The translations under genes were made by a program, and so were the position numbers. Shown here piece by piece: positions 56,380 to 64,000 of a DNA stretch of 64,000 nucleotides. Numbering within the stretch: the first letter of the stretch is position 1; every line of letters starts with the position of its first letter. Below the pieces are notes generated by a model, which was not told where the DNA came from, did no database searches, and saw only the letters and a list, made by a program, of their open reading frames with translations. This DNA is from an uncultured Streptococcus sp. (GTDB lineage Bacteria > Bacillota > Bacilli > Lactobacillales > Streptococcaceae), in assembly GCF_905372115.1 (NCBI RefSeq), contig NZ_CAJPNR010000007.1, forward strand, positions 1 to 64,000. The letters run 5' to 3'.

Positions 56380-57051
56380 ATGTTGGAACTATTTGAAAAA
56401 TACAAGGCTAATCCAGATAAGCTTCAGACTCACGGTTTTAAGGAGTCTGATGGAGCTTATCATTTCTCGCAGAAGATTATGAAGGGTGACTTTCGCTTGG
56501 AAGTGACTATCAGAGATGGGAAGCTGGACTATCAGGTTTTTGACTGTGAGACTGATGACGCCTATCTGCAGGTCAAGATGGAGCAGGTGACGGGTGAGTT
56601 TGTCGGTCAAGTTCGTGAAGCTTGTCAGGAAGTACTGCTGGCTATCCGTCAGTACTGTTTTGATGAGGTTGGCTTTCTCTATGAGCAGAGTAAGCGACTG
56701 CGGGATCATGCGGCTGAGGTTTATCAGGGTCAGATAGAGTATCTCTGGGAGAAGTCTTTCAGAAAGAGCTCGACTAAAGCTGGGGTTTTCCGCCACCAGG
56801 ACAGTAAGAAATGGTACGGAGCCTTTCTGACCACAGACTGGTCTAAGTTTGAAGCAGAGCGAAGCGGCGCTATTGAGGTGCTGAATGTTAAGAATGACCA
56901 TGTGGCAGAGCTGATTCAGAAAAAGGGGATTTACCCGGCCTTTCACATGAATAAGAAATATTGGCTCAGCCTGCCCTTAGATGATAGCCTGAGCGATCAG
57001 GAAATCTTTGATTTACTGGCGGTTAGTTACCAGCTGACCAGTAAAAAATAG
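56380..57051 (+). CDS. MmcQ/YjbR family protein
   Basis: The 223-aa protein has an N-terminal part (FEKYKANPDKLQTHGFKES) and a C-terminal MmcQ/YjbR domain with KKWYGAFLTTD, KNDHVAELIQKKGIYPAFHMNKKYWLSLPLDD. The fold (CyaY-like) is shared with some DNA-binding proteins, but the role is unknown. Likely co-transcribed with cutC. A hairpin sits between its ribosome site and start codon. Confidence 0.85.
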   Translation: MLELFEKYKANPDKLQTHGFKESDGAYHFSQKIMKGDFRLEVTIRDGKLDYQVFDCETDDAYLQVKMEQVTGEFVGQVREACQEVLLAIRQYCFDEVGFLYEQSKRLRDHAAEVYQGQIEYLWEKSFRKSSTKAGVFRHQDSKKWYGAFLTTDWSKFEAERSGAIEVLNVKNDHVAELIQKKGIYPAFHMNKKYWLSLPLDDSLSDQEIFDLLAVSYQLTSKK

Positions 57052-57059
57052 AATCGAAG

Positions 57060-57090
57060 CACAGCGCTCCAATCCGCTGTGTTTCATTTT
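57060..57090 (+). terminator. Terminator after the MmcQ/YjbR gene
   Basis: CACAGCG at 57060-57066 pairs with CGCTGTG at 57075-57081, followed by TTTCATTTTT. Confidence 0.75.
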
Positions 57091-57110
57091 TCCTCAAAAA
57101 ACAGTATAAT
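57082..57110 (+). promoter_or_regulatory. Promoter of the ABC exporter operon
   Basis: TATAAT at 57105-57110 lies 29 nt before the first start codon. A poor -35 (TTTCAT, 57082-57087) is 17 bp upstream and overlaps the preceding terminator. Confidence 0.5.
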
Positions 57111-57138
57111 AAAAAGACCAGTAAGAATAGGAGAAATT

Positions 57139-58881
57139 ATGAACCTCATTAGAAAATTAGCCTGGTTTTTTAAGTTGGAAAAGCGGCGCTATATCATCGG
57201 TATATTGGCCTTGTCTTTGGTCAGCGTCTTCAATCTGATACCGCCTAGAGTCATCGGTCAGGTTATTGACCGAATTGCTAGCAAACATCTGACTTCTCAA
57301 GAGCTGCTCTTTAATTTGCTGTTGCTGATTGCTTCAGCTTTTATCATGTACGGCCTGCGTTATGTCTGGCGCCTTTACATCTTAGGGACGTCCAATAATC
57401 TGGGACGGATTCTGCGCTCTCGATTGTTCGAGCACTTTACTCACATGTCTCCCTCTTTTTATCAGAAATATCGAACAGGGGACTTGATGGCTCATGCTAC
57501 CAATGATATCAATGCAGTTGTCAGTCTGGCTGGTGGCGGAGTCATGTCAGCTGTGGATGCTTCTATTACAGCCCTGGTGACCCTGCTGACTATGTTTTTC
57601 ATTTTGGACTGGCGGCTGACCTTGATTGCCATTGTGCCCATGCCCTTCTTGTCATGGGGCACGGGCTTGATTGGCCGAAAAAATCATGAAAGTTTCAAGG
57701 CTGCTCAAGAAGCTTTTTCAGATTTGAATAATAAGGTTCAGGAGAGCGTTTCAGGGATTCGAGTGACCAAGTCCTTTGGCTATCAGGAGGCGGAGACTCA
57801 GTCTTTTGCCCAGACCAATCAGGAGGTCTACGAAAAAAACGTTTTGGCTGCCAAGTACGATTCTCTTTTTGACCCCTTGGTTTTGCTTTTTATCGGTCTT
57901 TCTTATGTTTTGACCTTGATTTTCGGTGGAATTTTCATCTCCCAAGGGCAATTTACCATAGGAGAGTTGGTTACCTTTATCACTTATCTGGATATGCTGG
58001 TTTGGCCGCTGCAGGCTACAGGCTATCTTTTTAACATCGGCCAGCGAGGGGCTGTTTCTTATGAGCGGATTGAGAAACTGCTGGCTCAGGAGTCAGATGT
58101 CAAGGAAGCTGAACAACCCCTCTCTCATGCGGAAAATGGTCGAATGGACTATGATATTCAGAAGTTTTCTTATGCAGAGGAGACTAGTTTATCGGATATT
58201 CATTTTTCCATTGAGCAGGGACAGACACTGGGAATTGTCGGTCAGACAGGCTCAGGGAAGACCACTCTTCTGCGCTTGCTACTGCGGGAGCAGGATATTC
58301 AGGAGGGGGCTATCTATCTGAATGGCCATGATATCCGAGAGTACCGCCTCAAAGACTTGCGACGTCTCATCGGCTATGTACCACAGGAACAGATGCTCTT
58401 TGCTCTGTCCATTCGGGACAATATTCGCTTTGCAAATCCCCAGCTGACAGATAGTCAGGTTCTAGCTGTCGCTCAACTCTGTGGTGTTTATGAGGACATT
58501 CAGGCTATGCCAGAGGGGTTGGATACAGTAGTTGGCGAGCGGGGCTTGTCTCTTTCTGGTGGACAGAAGCAGCGCTTGGCGATGAGTCGGGCTATTATTA
58601 CCAATCCTGAAATCCTGATTTTGGATGATTCCCTGTCGGCTGTCGATGCTAAGACAGAGCATCTGATTTTAGAAAATCTAAAGTCAGAGCGTGCTGGCAA
58701 GACAACCATCATCACAGCTCATCGGCTGTCGGCCTTGGTGCATGCAGACTTGATTTTGGTCATGGAAGAGGGACGAATCAAGGAGCGGGGCACTCACCAA
58801 GAGCTACTGGAGCAAGAGGGCTGGTATGCCCAGACATACCATAATCAGCAGCTAGCAGAAAGCTTGAAGGAGGAAGATTAA
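57139..58881 (+). CDS. ABC exporter half-transporter with degenerate ATP site
   Basis: The 580-aa protein has a six-helix exporter membrane domain and a nucleotide-binding domain with Walker A GQTGSGKTTLL, signature LSLSGGQKQRLAM and Walker B ILILDDSLSAVD. The residue after the Walker B Asp is Asp instead of the catalytic Glu, so this half cannot hydrolyse well at its own Walker site. It pairs with the next gene (1 nt apart) as a heterodimeric exporter of the BmrCD/LmrCD/EfrAB type, usually drug or lipid exporters. The ATG at 57139 follows AGGAG; an in-frame ATG at 57079 precedes the promoter. Confidence 0.92.
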   Translation: MNLIRKLAWFFKLEKRRYIIGILALSLVSVFNLIPPRVIGQVIDRIASKHLTSQELLFNLLLLIASAFIMYGLRYVWRLYILGTSNNLGRILRSRLFEHFTHMSPSFYQKYRTGDLMAHATNDINAVVSLAGGGVMSAVDASITALVTLLTMFFILDWRLTLIAIVPMPFLSWGTGLIGRKNHESFKAAQEAFSDLNNKVQESVSGIRVTKSFGYQEAETQSFAQTNQEVYEKNVLAAKYDSLFDPLVLLFIGLSYVLTLIFGGIFISQGQFTIGELVTFITYLDMLVWPLQATGYLFNIGQRGAVSYERIEKLLAQESDVKEAEQPLSHAENGRMDYDIQKFSYAEETSLSDIHFSIEQGQTLGIVGQTGSGKTTLLRLLLREQDIQEGAIYLNGHDIREYRLKDLRRLIGYVPQEQMLFALSIRDNIRFANPQLTDSQVLAVAQLCGVYEDIQAMPEGLDTVVGERGLSLSGGQKQRLAMSRAIITNPEILILDDSLSAVDAKTEHLILENLKSERAGKTTIITAHRLSALVHADLILVMEEGRIKERGTHQELLEQEGWYAQTYHNQQLAESLKEED

Positions 58882-58882
58882 T

Positions 58883-60622
58883 ATGAAAAAGAAAGCAACT
58901 TTTCATCGCCTCCTAGGCTATATGTGGCGCTACAGGATAGTGAGCAGCATGGCCTTGAGCTTCATCCTGCTGACGACTCTGGTCACAACAGCATTGCCGC
59001 TTCTGGCCCGCTATTTTATTGATCAGTTTATCGGCCGCAATCAAGCCTGGGCTGGCCTGCCTCTCTTGGCTCTTTACTACGGTCTTTTTCTCTTTCGGGT
59101 GCTTTTTACTTTCTTAGGTAAGTATTTCTTTGCGCGTGTGGCTCAAAGCGTGGTTCGGGACTTGCGACAGGAAAGTTTTGCCAATATCCAGCGCCTGCAA
59201 ATGGCTTATTTTGATAAAACGCCTGCAGGTGCTATTGTTTCCCGCCTGACTAATGATACTCAAGCAGTCGCAGATATGTTCAGTGAGATTTTTTCTAATT
59301 TTTTGAGCTCTTTGCTGATTCTAGTTGTTACTTTGAGCGCCATGTTTGCCCTCAACTGGCAATTGACCTTGATGATTGCTCTCTTTTTACCTCTGATGGC
59401 AGCCTCTATCTTGCTCTATCAGCATCTATCCAATCGTCAGCTCAAGCAGGTCCGGAATAAACTCAGCGATTTGAATGTCAAGCTATCTGAGAGCATTGAA
59501 GGGATGCGGATTATTCAGGCATTTGGGCAAGAGAAGCGCTTGCTGCGGGAATTTGAAGAAATCAACGGTCAGCATTTAGGCTTCACCAATCGCTATCTCA
59601 ATATCAACAGTCTCTTCCTGAGGCCGGCCATGTCCCTGCTGAAAATCTTGGCTTATGGAGTGATTCTGACTTACTTTGGCTTGACTTGGCAAGTGGCGGG
59701 TATTACGGCAGGTATTATGTATGCCTTTATCCAGTATGTCAATCAGCTTTTTAATCCTTTGATTGATGTTATGCAGAATTACTCTGTTTTACAGACATCT
59801 ATGGTTGCTGCGGATCGGGTTTTTGAAATCATGGACCGCACTGACTACGAGCCTGAGCAGGCTAATCTAGACTTGCAAATCCAGGATGGCAGTATTGAAT
59901 TCAAGCACGTTTCATTTTCTTATGATGGGAAGCGAGATGTTTTGCAGGATATCTCCTTTTCAGTCAAAAAAGGCCAGACAATTGCTTTTGTGGGATCGAC
60001 TGGCTCTGGCAAATCCTCTATTATCAATCTTTTCCTGCGTTTTTATGAGTTTGAGCGGGGACAGATTTTGATTGATGGCCGTGATATTAAAGACTATAGT
60101 CAGGCGGAGCTACGACGAAAGATTGGCCTTGTTTTGCAGGATCCCTTCCTTTATCACGGTACCGTTGCTTCCAATATTCAGCTTTACCAAGAGCAGCTGA
60201 CGCGTGAAGAGATTATAGAAGCGGCTAAGTTTGTAGATGCTCATGGCTTTATCAGTCAGCTGCCTCAAGGCTATGATGCCCCTGTGACTGAGCGGGGAGC
60301 GACATTTTCCAGCGGTCAACGGCAGCTTCTAGCCTTTGCTAGAACCATCGCTACTAAGCCTAAAATCTTAATTTTGGATGAGGCGACAGCCAATATTGAT
60401 TCGGAGACAGAAGAGCTGATTCAAACCTCACTGAGAAAGATGCGGCAGGGTCGGACAACCATTGCCATTGCCCACCGTCTGTCTACCATTCAGGATGCCG
60501 ACTGCATCTATGTTTTAGACAAGGGCCGCATTATCAAATCCGGCAGCCACGAAGAATTGTTAGCCCAAGATGGAACCTATAAGAAAATGTATCAACTGCA
60601 GGCTGGGATGATGGAGTCTTGA
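58883..60622 (+). CDS. ABC exporter half-transporter with canonical ATP site
   Basis: The 579-aa partner has six membrane helices, Walker A GSTGSGKSSIINL, and Walker B ILILDEATANID with the catalytic Glu. Its signature reads ATFSSGQRQLLAF, with Ser for the first Gly of LSGGQ. In the heterodimer its Walker motifs meet the intact LSGGQ of the first subunit to make the active site, while the other site is degenerate on both sides. RBS AAGGAGGA lies inside the end of the first gene. Confidence 0.92.
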   Translation: MKKKATFHRLLGYMWRYRIVSSMALSFILLTTLVTTALPLLARYFIDQFIGRNQAWAGLPLLALYYGLFLFRVLFTFLGKYFFARVAQSVVRDLRQESFANIQRLQMAYFDKTPAGAIVSRLTNDTQAVADMFSEIFSNFLSSLLILVVTLSAMFALNWQLTLMIALFLPLMAASILLYQHLSNRQLKQVRNKLSDLNVKLSESIEGMRIIQAFGQEKRLLREFEEINGQHLGFTNRYLNINSLFLRPAMSLLKILAYGVILTYFGLTWQVAGITAGIMYAFIQYVNQLFNPLIDVMQNYSVLQTSMVAADRVFEIMDRTDYEPEQANLDLQIQDGSIEFKHVSFSYDGKRDVLQDISFSVKKGQTIAFVGSTGSGKSSIINLFLRFYEFERGQILIDGRDIKDYSQAELRRKIGLVLQDPFLYHGTVASNIQLYQEQLTREEIIEAAKFVDAHGFISQLPQGYDAPVTERGATFSSGQRQLLAFARTIATKPKILILDEATANIDSETEELIQTSLRKMRQGRTTIAIAHRLSTIQDADCIYVLDKGRIIKSGSHEELLAQDGTYKKMYQLQAGMMES

Positions 60623-60639
60623 AAAGCCTGATTTTAAAT

Positions 60640-60680
60640 AAAAGGTGTAGAATTCTAAATGAATTCTACACCTATTTTAA
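60640..60680. terminator. Bidirectional terminator between the exporter and pdxR
   Basis: A 13-bp perfect stem, AGGTGTAGAATTC and its complement with loop TAAAT, is flanked by A and T runs and serves the two convergent genes. On the minus strand it begins within the last codons of the regulator gene. Confidence 0.82.
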
Positions 60681-61946
60681 ATAGTCTTTTAATTTCTCTA
60701 GATTTTCTTCTAAGTTATCGTAGTGTAGCTTGGCATATTGGTAAGGGCAGCTAGCAAGGTAGCTTTGTTCAAAGAAGTCAAACGGCAGGCTGCTGTGTTT
60801 GAGAGCACTGACGGAAGAAAGTGATCTCAAGTCTAGCAGGACGCCGTCCTTGGTCAGATAGCTGTCTAGCGGCAGCTGAGCTCGCTCTAGCAGTGTCTGC
60901 GCCTTTTTTGCTTCCTCTTCCTGAAGCTGCAGCAGCGCTAGCCTATTTTTTTCAAACATGAGACTGTCAATGTAGAGCGATAGGGCCTTCTGCATGATGA
61001 GGTTGCTGTCATAGTCCACGGCGCTTTTGTAAGAAATGAAGGTTTTTTGAATCTGGGGCGGAAGGAGCAGGGCGGTGATTCTTAGGGCTGGGAAAAGGCT
61101 GGTTGAAAAGGACTTGATGTAGATGACCCGCTGGCTATTATCTAGATAGTGAAAAGTCAGCTCCCGTCGGCTATCAAAGTCTGATAGGTAGTCATCTTCT
61201 ACAATATAGACATCATAGAGCTGGGCTAGTCGAAGAATCTCTTCCTTGTCCTGCCGACTGTAGGAGTGGCCCAAGGGATAGTGAAAACGCGGAATGGTGT
61301 AGAAGAATTTGATCTTTCCGCTTTGAAAAATCTTCTCCAGTTCTTGCAGGTTAATCCCCTGCGGCGTCCTTTCAATGGTTTCAAAAGGAAGTTTTTGTGC
61401 TAGCAGAAGATCATTAATCCGATGGTAGGTCGGCTGCTCCACCAGTATACGCTCTTTTTGATTGGGAAATTCAATCTGTGAAAGGATATAGAGGGCCTGC
61501 TGGGTGCCAGAAGTCAGTACCAGCTGATCCCTAGAAGCATAGACAGCAGAGTCAAGCATTAGCTTTTGCACGGAGCGACGCAAATCCTCCAGTCCTTCCT
61601 GTTGAGGGTAGTAGTTGAAGAGATAATTTTCCCGGCCGATCAGAGTTTCATTTACACAGAGTCGGAAATCCTCGTAGGCTTGGTGGCGGTCATCCCTCAC
61701 AGGCAGCTCCAAATCCTGCTTTTCTTCCTGAGCATTCTCCAGCACATAGTAGCCGCTTTTGGGAACGGCATAGATGTATTTCTGATATTTGAGCTCAATC
61801 AGAGCCTTCTGCGCAGTATCCTTACTGCAGTGGTATCGCTCTGCCAGCTTCCGGACAGAAGGGATTTTCTGACCAGTTGCCAGTTTTCCCTCTTTAATAT
61901 CCTTAGTAATCTTATCAACGATGCGTTGGTATTTTGCTTTAACCAT
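60672..61946 (-). CDS. pdxR: MocR/PdxR-type GntR regulator with aminotransferase domain
   Basis: The 424-aa protein has an N-terminal GntR winged helix (KLATGQKIPSVRKLAERYHCSKDTAQKALIEL) and a C-terminal fold type I aminotransferase-like domain that binds PLP (VLTSGTQQALYIL, VEQPTYHRIN, VEDDYLSDFD, YIKSFSTSLFPALR with the Lys). PdxR-type proteins sense PLP and control vitamin B6 genes; the divergent kinase and ECF gene support this. I chose the ATG at 61946 because the promoter on this strand lies at 61980-62008, so upstream in-frame ATGs would fall in or before it. Confidence 0.88.
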   Translation of the reverse strand: MVKAKYQRIVDKITKDIKEGKLATGQKIPSVRKLAERYHCSKDTAQKALIELKYQKYIYAVPKSGYYVLENAQEEKQDLELPVRDDRHQAYEDFRLCVNETLIGRENYLFNYYPQQEGLEDLRRSVQKLMLDSAVYASRDQLVLTSGTQQALYILSQIEFPNQKERILVEQPTYHRINDLLLAQKLPFETIERTPQGINLQELEKIFQSGKIKFFYTIPRFHYPLGHSYSRQDKEEILRLAQLYDVYIVEDDYLSDFDSRRELTFHYLDNSQRVIYIKSFSTSLFPALRITALLLPPQIQKTFISYKSAVDYDSNLIMQKALSLYIDSLMFEKNRLALLQLQEEEAKKAQTLLERAQLPLDSYLTKDGVLLDLRSLSSVSALKHSSLPFDFFEQSYLASCPYQYAKLHYDNLEENLEKLKDYLK

Positions 61947-61979
61947 AAAACTGTCCCCATACAGATTTGATTTTTTCAT

Positions 61980-62009
61980 ATTGTAACTCATTTTCAGATA
62001 TTTTACAAT
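61980..62009. promoter_or_regulatory. Fully overlapping divergent promoters of pdxR and pdxK
   Basis: Plus strand: TTGTAA 61981-61986, 17 bp, TACAAT 62004-62009. Minus strand: TTGTAA 62003-62008, 17 bp, TACAAT 61980-61985. The segment ends in inverted ATTGTAA and TTACAAT, so the -35 of each promoter is the -10 of the other. PdxR probably binds here. Confidence 0.7.
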
Positions 62010-62030
62010 AGAGAGCAAGTAGGAGGAGTC

Positions 62031-62897
62031 ATGAAAACAAAAACAGTCATTCTGGCCACAGATATTTCTGGCTTAGGGAAGGTTGCTGCAACAGCTGCCC
62101 TGCCACTCTTTGCAATTTGCCAGCTAGAGGTGGCCCTCTTGCCAACCATGATTTTATCTTCCCATACAGGCGGTTTTTCAGACATCTATATGGATGATTA
62201 CACGCATGGGATGCTTTCTTTTTTGAAACAATGGCAGAGCATGGAGTTCGACTTTTCAGCTCTGGTAACAGGATATTTGAAGTCTGACATACAGGTGGAA
62301 CATTTGCTGCGCTTTAAAGAGGAAAAAGGTTTGCCCCTTATCGTGGATCCTATCATGGGGGACAAGGGGACTTTTTATCAGGGATTTTCAGATGCCCATC
62401 TAGACCATATGCGTCGCCTCTGCCAATATGCCGATTTGGTTCTGCCTAATTTGACGGAAGCCTGTTTGTTGTTAGAAGAATCCTACGAAGAGAGTTTATC
62501 AGAAGATAGATGGGAGGACTACTGCAAGCGTTTGGCTGAGTTAGGATCGAGCAAGGTCTTGTTGACTGGCTTGTCAATGAAAGAAAACCAGATTGGTGTG
62601 GCCTATTTTGATGCAGCAATAGAAGAGTTTAACCTCTTTTCTAGTCCATCTCTGCCCCAGCAATTTTTTGGAACGGGTGATATATTGACGACACTTGTAG
62701 CTGCGGCTTTTGTTCAGGGAATCGATATCAAGCAAGCCCTGTCTGTGATTTTGAAGTTTATTGAAAAGAGCTTGGCACTTAGCTTTAAAGAGCAAGTAGA
62801 TCCAAAGAAGGGCGTTTTTTACCAGCCCTATCTAGGAGAGCTTTTCGCTGATTTTCAAGCCTTAATGGAGGAAAAAGATGAAGAAACAAACACTTGA
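62031..62897 (+). CDS. pdxK: Pyridoxine/pyridoxal kinase
   Basis: The 288-aa protein is of the ribokinase-like family. It shows ATDISGLGKVAATAALPLF at the N terminus, SSHTGGFSD, LPLIVDPIMGDKGTFY, DLVLPNLTEACLLL, and the C-terminal FFGTGDILTTLVAAAF with the anion hole and catalytic Asp. It phosphorylates B6 vitamers. RBS TAGGAGGAG lies just before the ATG. The last 20 nt overlap the ECF S gene. Confidence 0.9.
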   Translation: MKTKTVILATDISGLGKVAATAALPLFAICQLEVALLPTMILSSHTGGFSDIYMDDYTHGMLSFLKQWQSMEFDFSALVTGYLKSDIQVEHLLRFKEEKGLPLIVDPIMGDKGTFYQGFSDAHLDHMRRLCQYADLVLPNLTEACLLLEESYEESLSEDRWEDYCKRLAELGSSKVLLTGLSMKENQIGVAYFDAAIEEFNLFSSPSLPQQFFGTGDILTTLVAAAFVQGIDIKQALSVILKFIEKSLALSFKEQVDPKKGVFYQPYLGELFADFQALMEEKDEETNT

Positions 62898-63477
62898 TTT
62901 GCAAACCTTAACCATGATTAGTTTATTTGCTGCTTTGATTTTTCTGAGCATTCAGTTTTTTAAAATTCCTGTCGGAGCTCAGTTTATTCACTTTGGAAAT
63001 GCACTAGTGGTAGTGGGCTGTCTGATTTTTGGCAGTAAACTAGGTTTTTTAGCGGCTGCTATTGGATTGGGAATATTTGACTTGCTAAATGGTTACGCAG
63101 CGGAAATCCCAGTCATCTTGCTAGAAGCACTTGCAGTAGCCGTGGTGATTCATTTTCTGTATGAAGGACTCTTTCAGAGAAAGGATAAACTAAGAAATAT
63201 TCTTGTGACAGCAGTAGCCGCAGCTTTGGTGAAGATTGTGCTTAATATCCTCAAGTACACTCTGACAGGAACACTGTTTGGCGGGAGTAGTTTACCAGCA
63301 GCCTTTTTGCTGGCAGTAGCTAAGATTACTGGTACATTTGGCTCCAGTCTAGCGACAGTCATCGCCGTCCCAATCTTATATCCAATCTTTCAGCAAGTCA
63401 GAAAAACTCACAAGCACAGAAGGCCTCTGAAAAGCAGGGATGAATCAACAATCAGCATAAAAAAAGAAACCGTCTGA
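62878..63477 (+). CDS. ECF transporter S component, probably for a B6 vitamer
   Basis: The 199-aa protein has about five to six membrane helices and a Lys/Arg-rich C terminus. The pattern FKIPVGAQFIHFGNALVVVG and FDLLNGYA is typical of ECF substrate-binding subunits, which use a shared energising module encoded elsewhere. Its overlap with pdxK and the PdxR-type regulator indicate uptake of pyridoxine or a related vitamer; the substrate is inferred from context. RBS GGAGG lies inside pdxK. Confidence 0.85.
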   Translation: MKKQTLDLQTLTMISLFAALIFLSIQFFKIPVGAQFIHFGNALVVVGCLIFGSKLGFLAAAIGLGIFDLLNGYAAEIPVILLEALAVAVVIHFLYEGLFQRKDKLRNILVTAVAAALVKIVLNILKYTLTGTLFGGSSLPAAFLLAVAKITGTFGSSLATVIAVPILYPIFQQVRKTHKHRRPLKSRDESTISIKKETV

Positions 63478-63498
63478 GAATCCTCAGATGGTTTTTGT
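63467..63498. terminator. Bidirectional terminator between the ECF gene and the hemolysin III gene
   Basis: AAACCGTCTGAG and CTCAGATGGTTT form a 12-bp stem (one G-T pair) with loop AATC and T runs on both strands. Confidence 0.85.
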
Positions 63499-63507
63499 GT
63501 TTTTCTC

Positions 63508-64000
63508 TTACATAAAATAAACGATAGCAAGGTATTGTAGGGCAGAAGCCGCTAGAATGAAAAGATGCCAAATCATGTGAAAGTAGGGCTTCTTTTGAGC
63601 ATAGAAGCCAGCTCCTACAGTATAGCAGAGGCCACCAGCCAGCATGAGTCCCCAGAAGGTAGGTCCAGTTTGACCGATAATCTGCGGAATGATGAAGACA
63701 ACCAGCCAGCCCATAATCAAATAGAGAGCCAAGCTGAATTTTTCATTGACCTTCTTAGCGAAAATCTTATAGAGAATGCCGAAGATGGTCGTGCCCCACT
63801 GGATAGCAATGATGAGATAGCCAAACCAGTTATTCATCAGTGACAGCACGACTGGCGTGTAGCTGCCAGCGATGGCGATGTAAATCATGGAGTGGTCGAT
63901 AATGCGCAAGATATACTTGTGGGTCGAGCCATAGGACATAGAGTGGTAGACAGTTGAAGATAGGAACATGAGAAAGAGGCTGATGACAAAGATAGAAGTT
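63508..64000 (-). CDS. Hemolysin III family membrane protein (TrhA/YqfA-like), partial
   Basis: The minus-strand frame stays open to the window edge; the visible 164 residues include MFLSSTVYHSMSYGS, IIDHSMIYIAIAGSYTPVVL, and a His in KKPYFHMIWHLFILAAS, the metal-binding-type His/Asp residues of the PAQR-like fold. Several membrane helices are present. The N-terminal part lies outside the window. Despite the name, most members influence membrane lipid balance and are not proven hemolysins. Confidence 0.9.
   Translation of the reverse strand, partial: TSIFVISLFLMFLSSTVYHSMSYGSTHKYILRIIDHSMIYIAIAGSYTPVVLSLMNNWFGYLIIAIQWGTTIFGILYKIFAKKVNEKFSLALYLIMGWLVVFIIPQIIGQTGPTFWGLMLAGGLCYTVGAGFYAQKKPYFHMIWHLFILAASALQYLAIVYFM

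Overview
The window looks like chromosomal DNA of an oral Streptococcus, most likely of the sanguinis/gordonii group. The grounds are rexB-rexA, the miaA-hflX-rnz block, a DUF3042 gene, streptococcal-type terminators, extended -10 promoters, and a complete histidine operon, which S. pneumoniae and S. pyogenes lack. The species is inferred, not proven. Nearly all genes are ordinary single-copy housekeeping genes. No phage, transposase, CRISPR array, rRNA or tRNA gene was seen.

Layout. 1-4.3 kb: a CcpA-type promoter and a GH13 neopullulanase-like enzyme, a ClbS/DfsB protein, a DUF4300 lipoprotein and a small unknown. 4.3-11.6 kb: rexB-rexA recombination nuclease and a DUF4298 protein. 11.6-20.9 kb: a T-box leader, then hisC-hisZ-hisG-hisD-hisB-hisH-hisA-hisF-hisI, hisE behind its own promoter, a PHP-type histidinol phosphatase and a GNAT enzyme. 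21.0-27.5 kb: a 56-aa DUF3042 gene divergent from miaA, then hflX, an unknown, rnz, a short-chain dehydrogenase, a methyltransferase and a membrane acyltransferase.

27.6-40.0 kb is the most unusual region. Ten genes, all on the minus strand and more AT-rich than their surroundings, form a Ter (tellurite/chemical stress) cluster: two phosphoribosyltransferase-like proteins (one with a TRSP-type tail, one StiP-like with a C-terminal PELOTA-like domain), a YceG-type protein, a TelA-type protein, three TerD paralogues, a PMCA-type cation P-ATPase, a HAD phosphatase and a CitE-like TIM-barrel lyase. Published comparative genomics of Ter systems predicts that such enzymes make a nucleoside-like metabolite linked to metal sensing at the membrane. 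The product is unknown, and the ATP-grasp enzyme often found with these genes is absent here. The yceG-telA-terD unit has its own promoter and a foldable leader RNA that matches no riboswitch I can confidently name.

40.0-51.0 kb: an HD hydrolase, recJ, an AT-rich ASCH-like gene, apt, metA behind a Met-box-like operator, dnaD, a GST-like enzyme, trmK, a Nif3-like protein, a FAD amine oxidase, a NUDIX gene broken by a small double-hairpin insertion, and a ZIP transporter. 51.1-53.9 kb: rmlA, rmlC and rmlB for dTDP-rhamnose, with a 131-nt multi-hairpin element between rmlC and rmlB. 54-60.6 kb: a membrane-anchored protein, a GNAT-ParB-like fusion, cutC, an MmcQ/YjbR protein and a heterodimeric ABC exporter. 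60.7-63.5 kb: a vitamin B6 salvage unit (MocR regulator, pyridoxine kinase, ECF S component) with two divergent promoters laid on the same 30 bp. The window ends inside a hemolysin III family gene on the minus strand.
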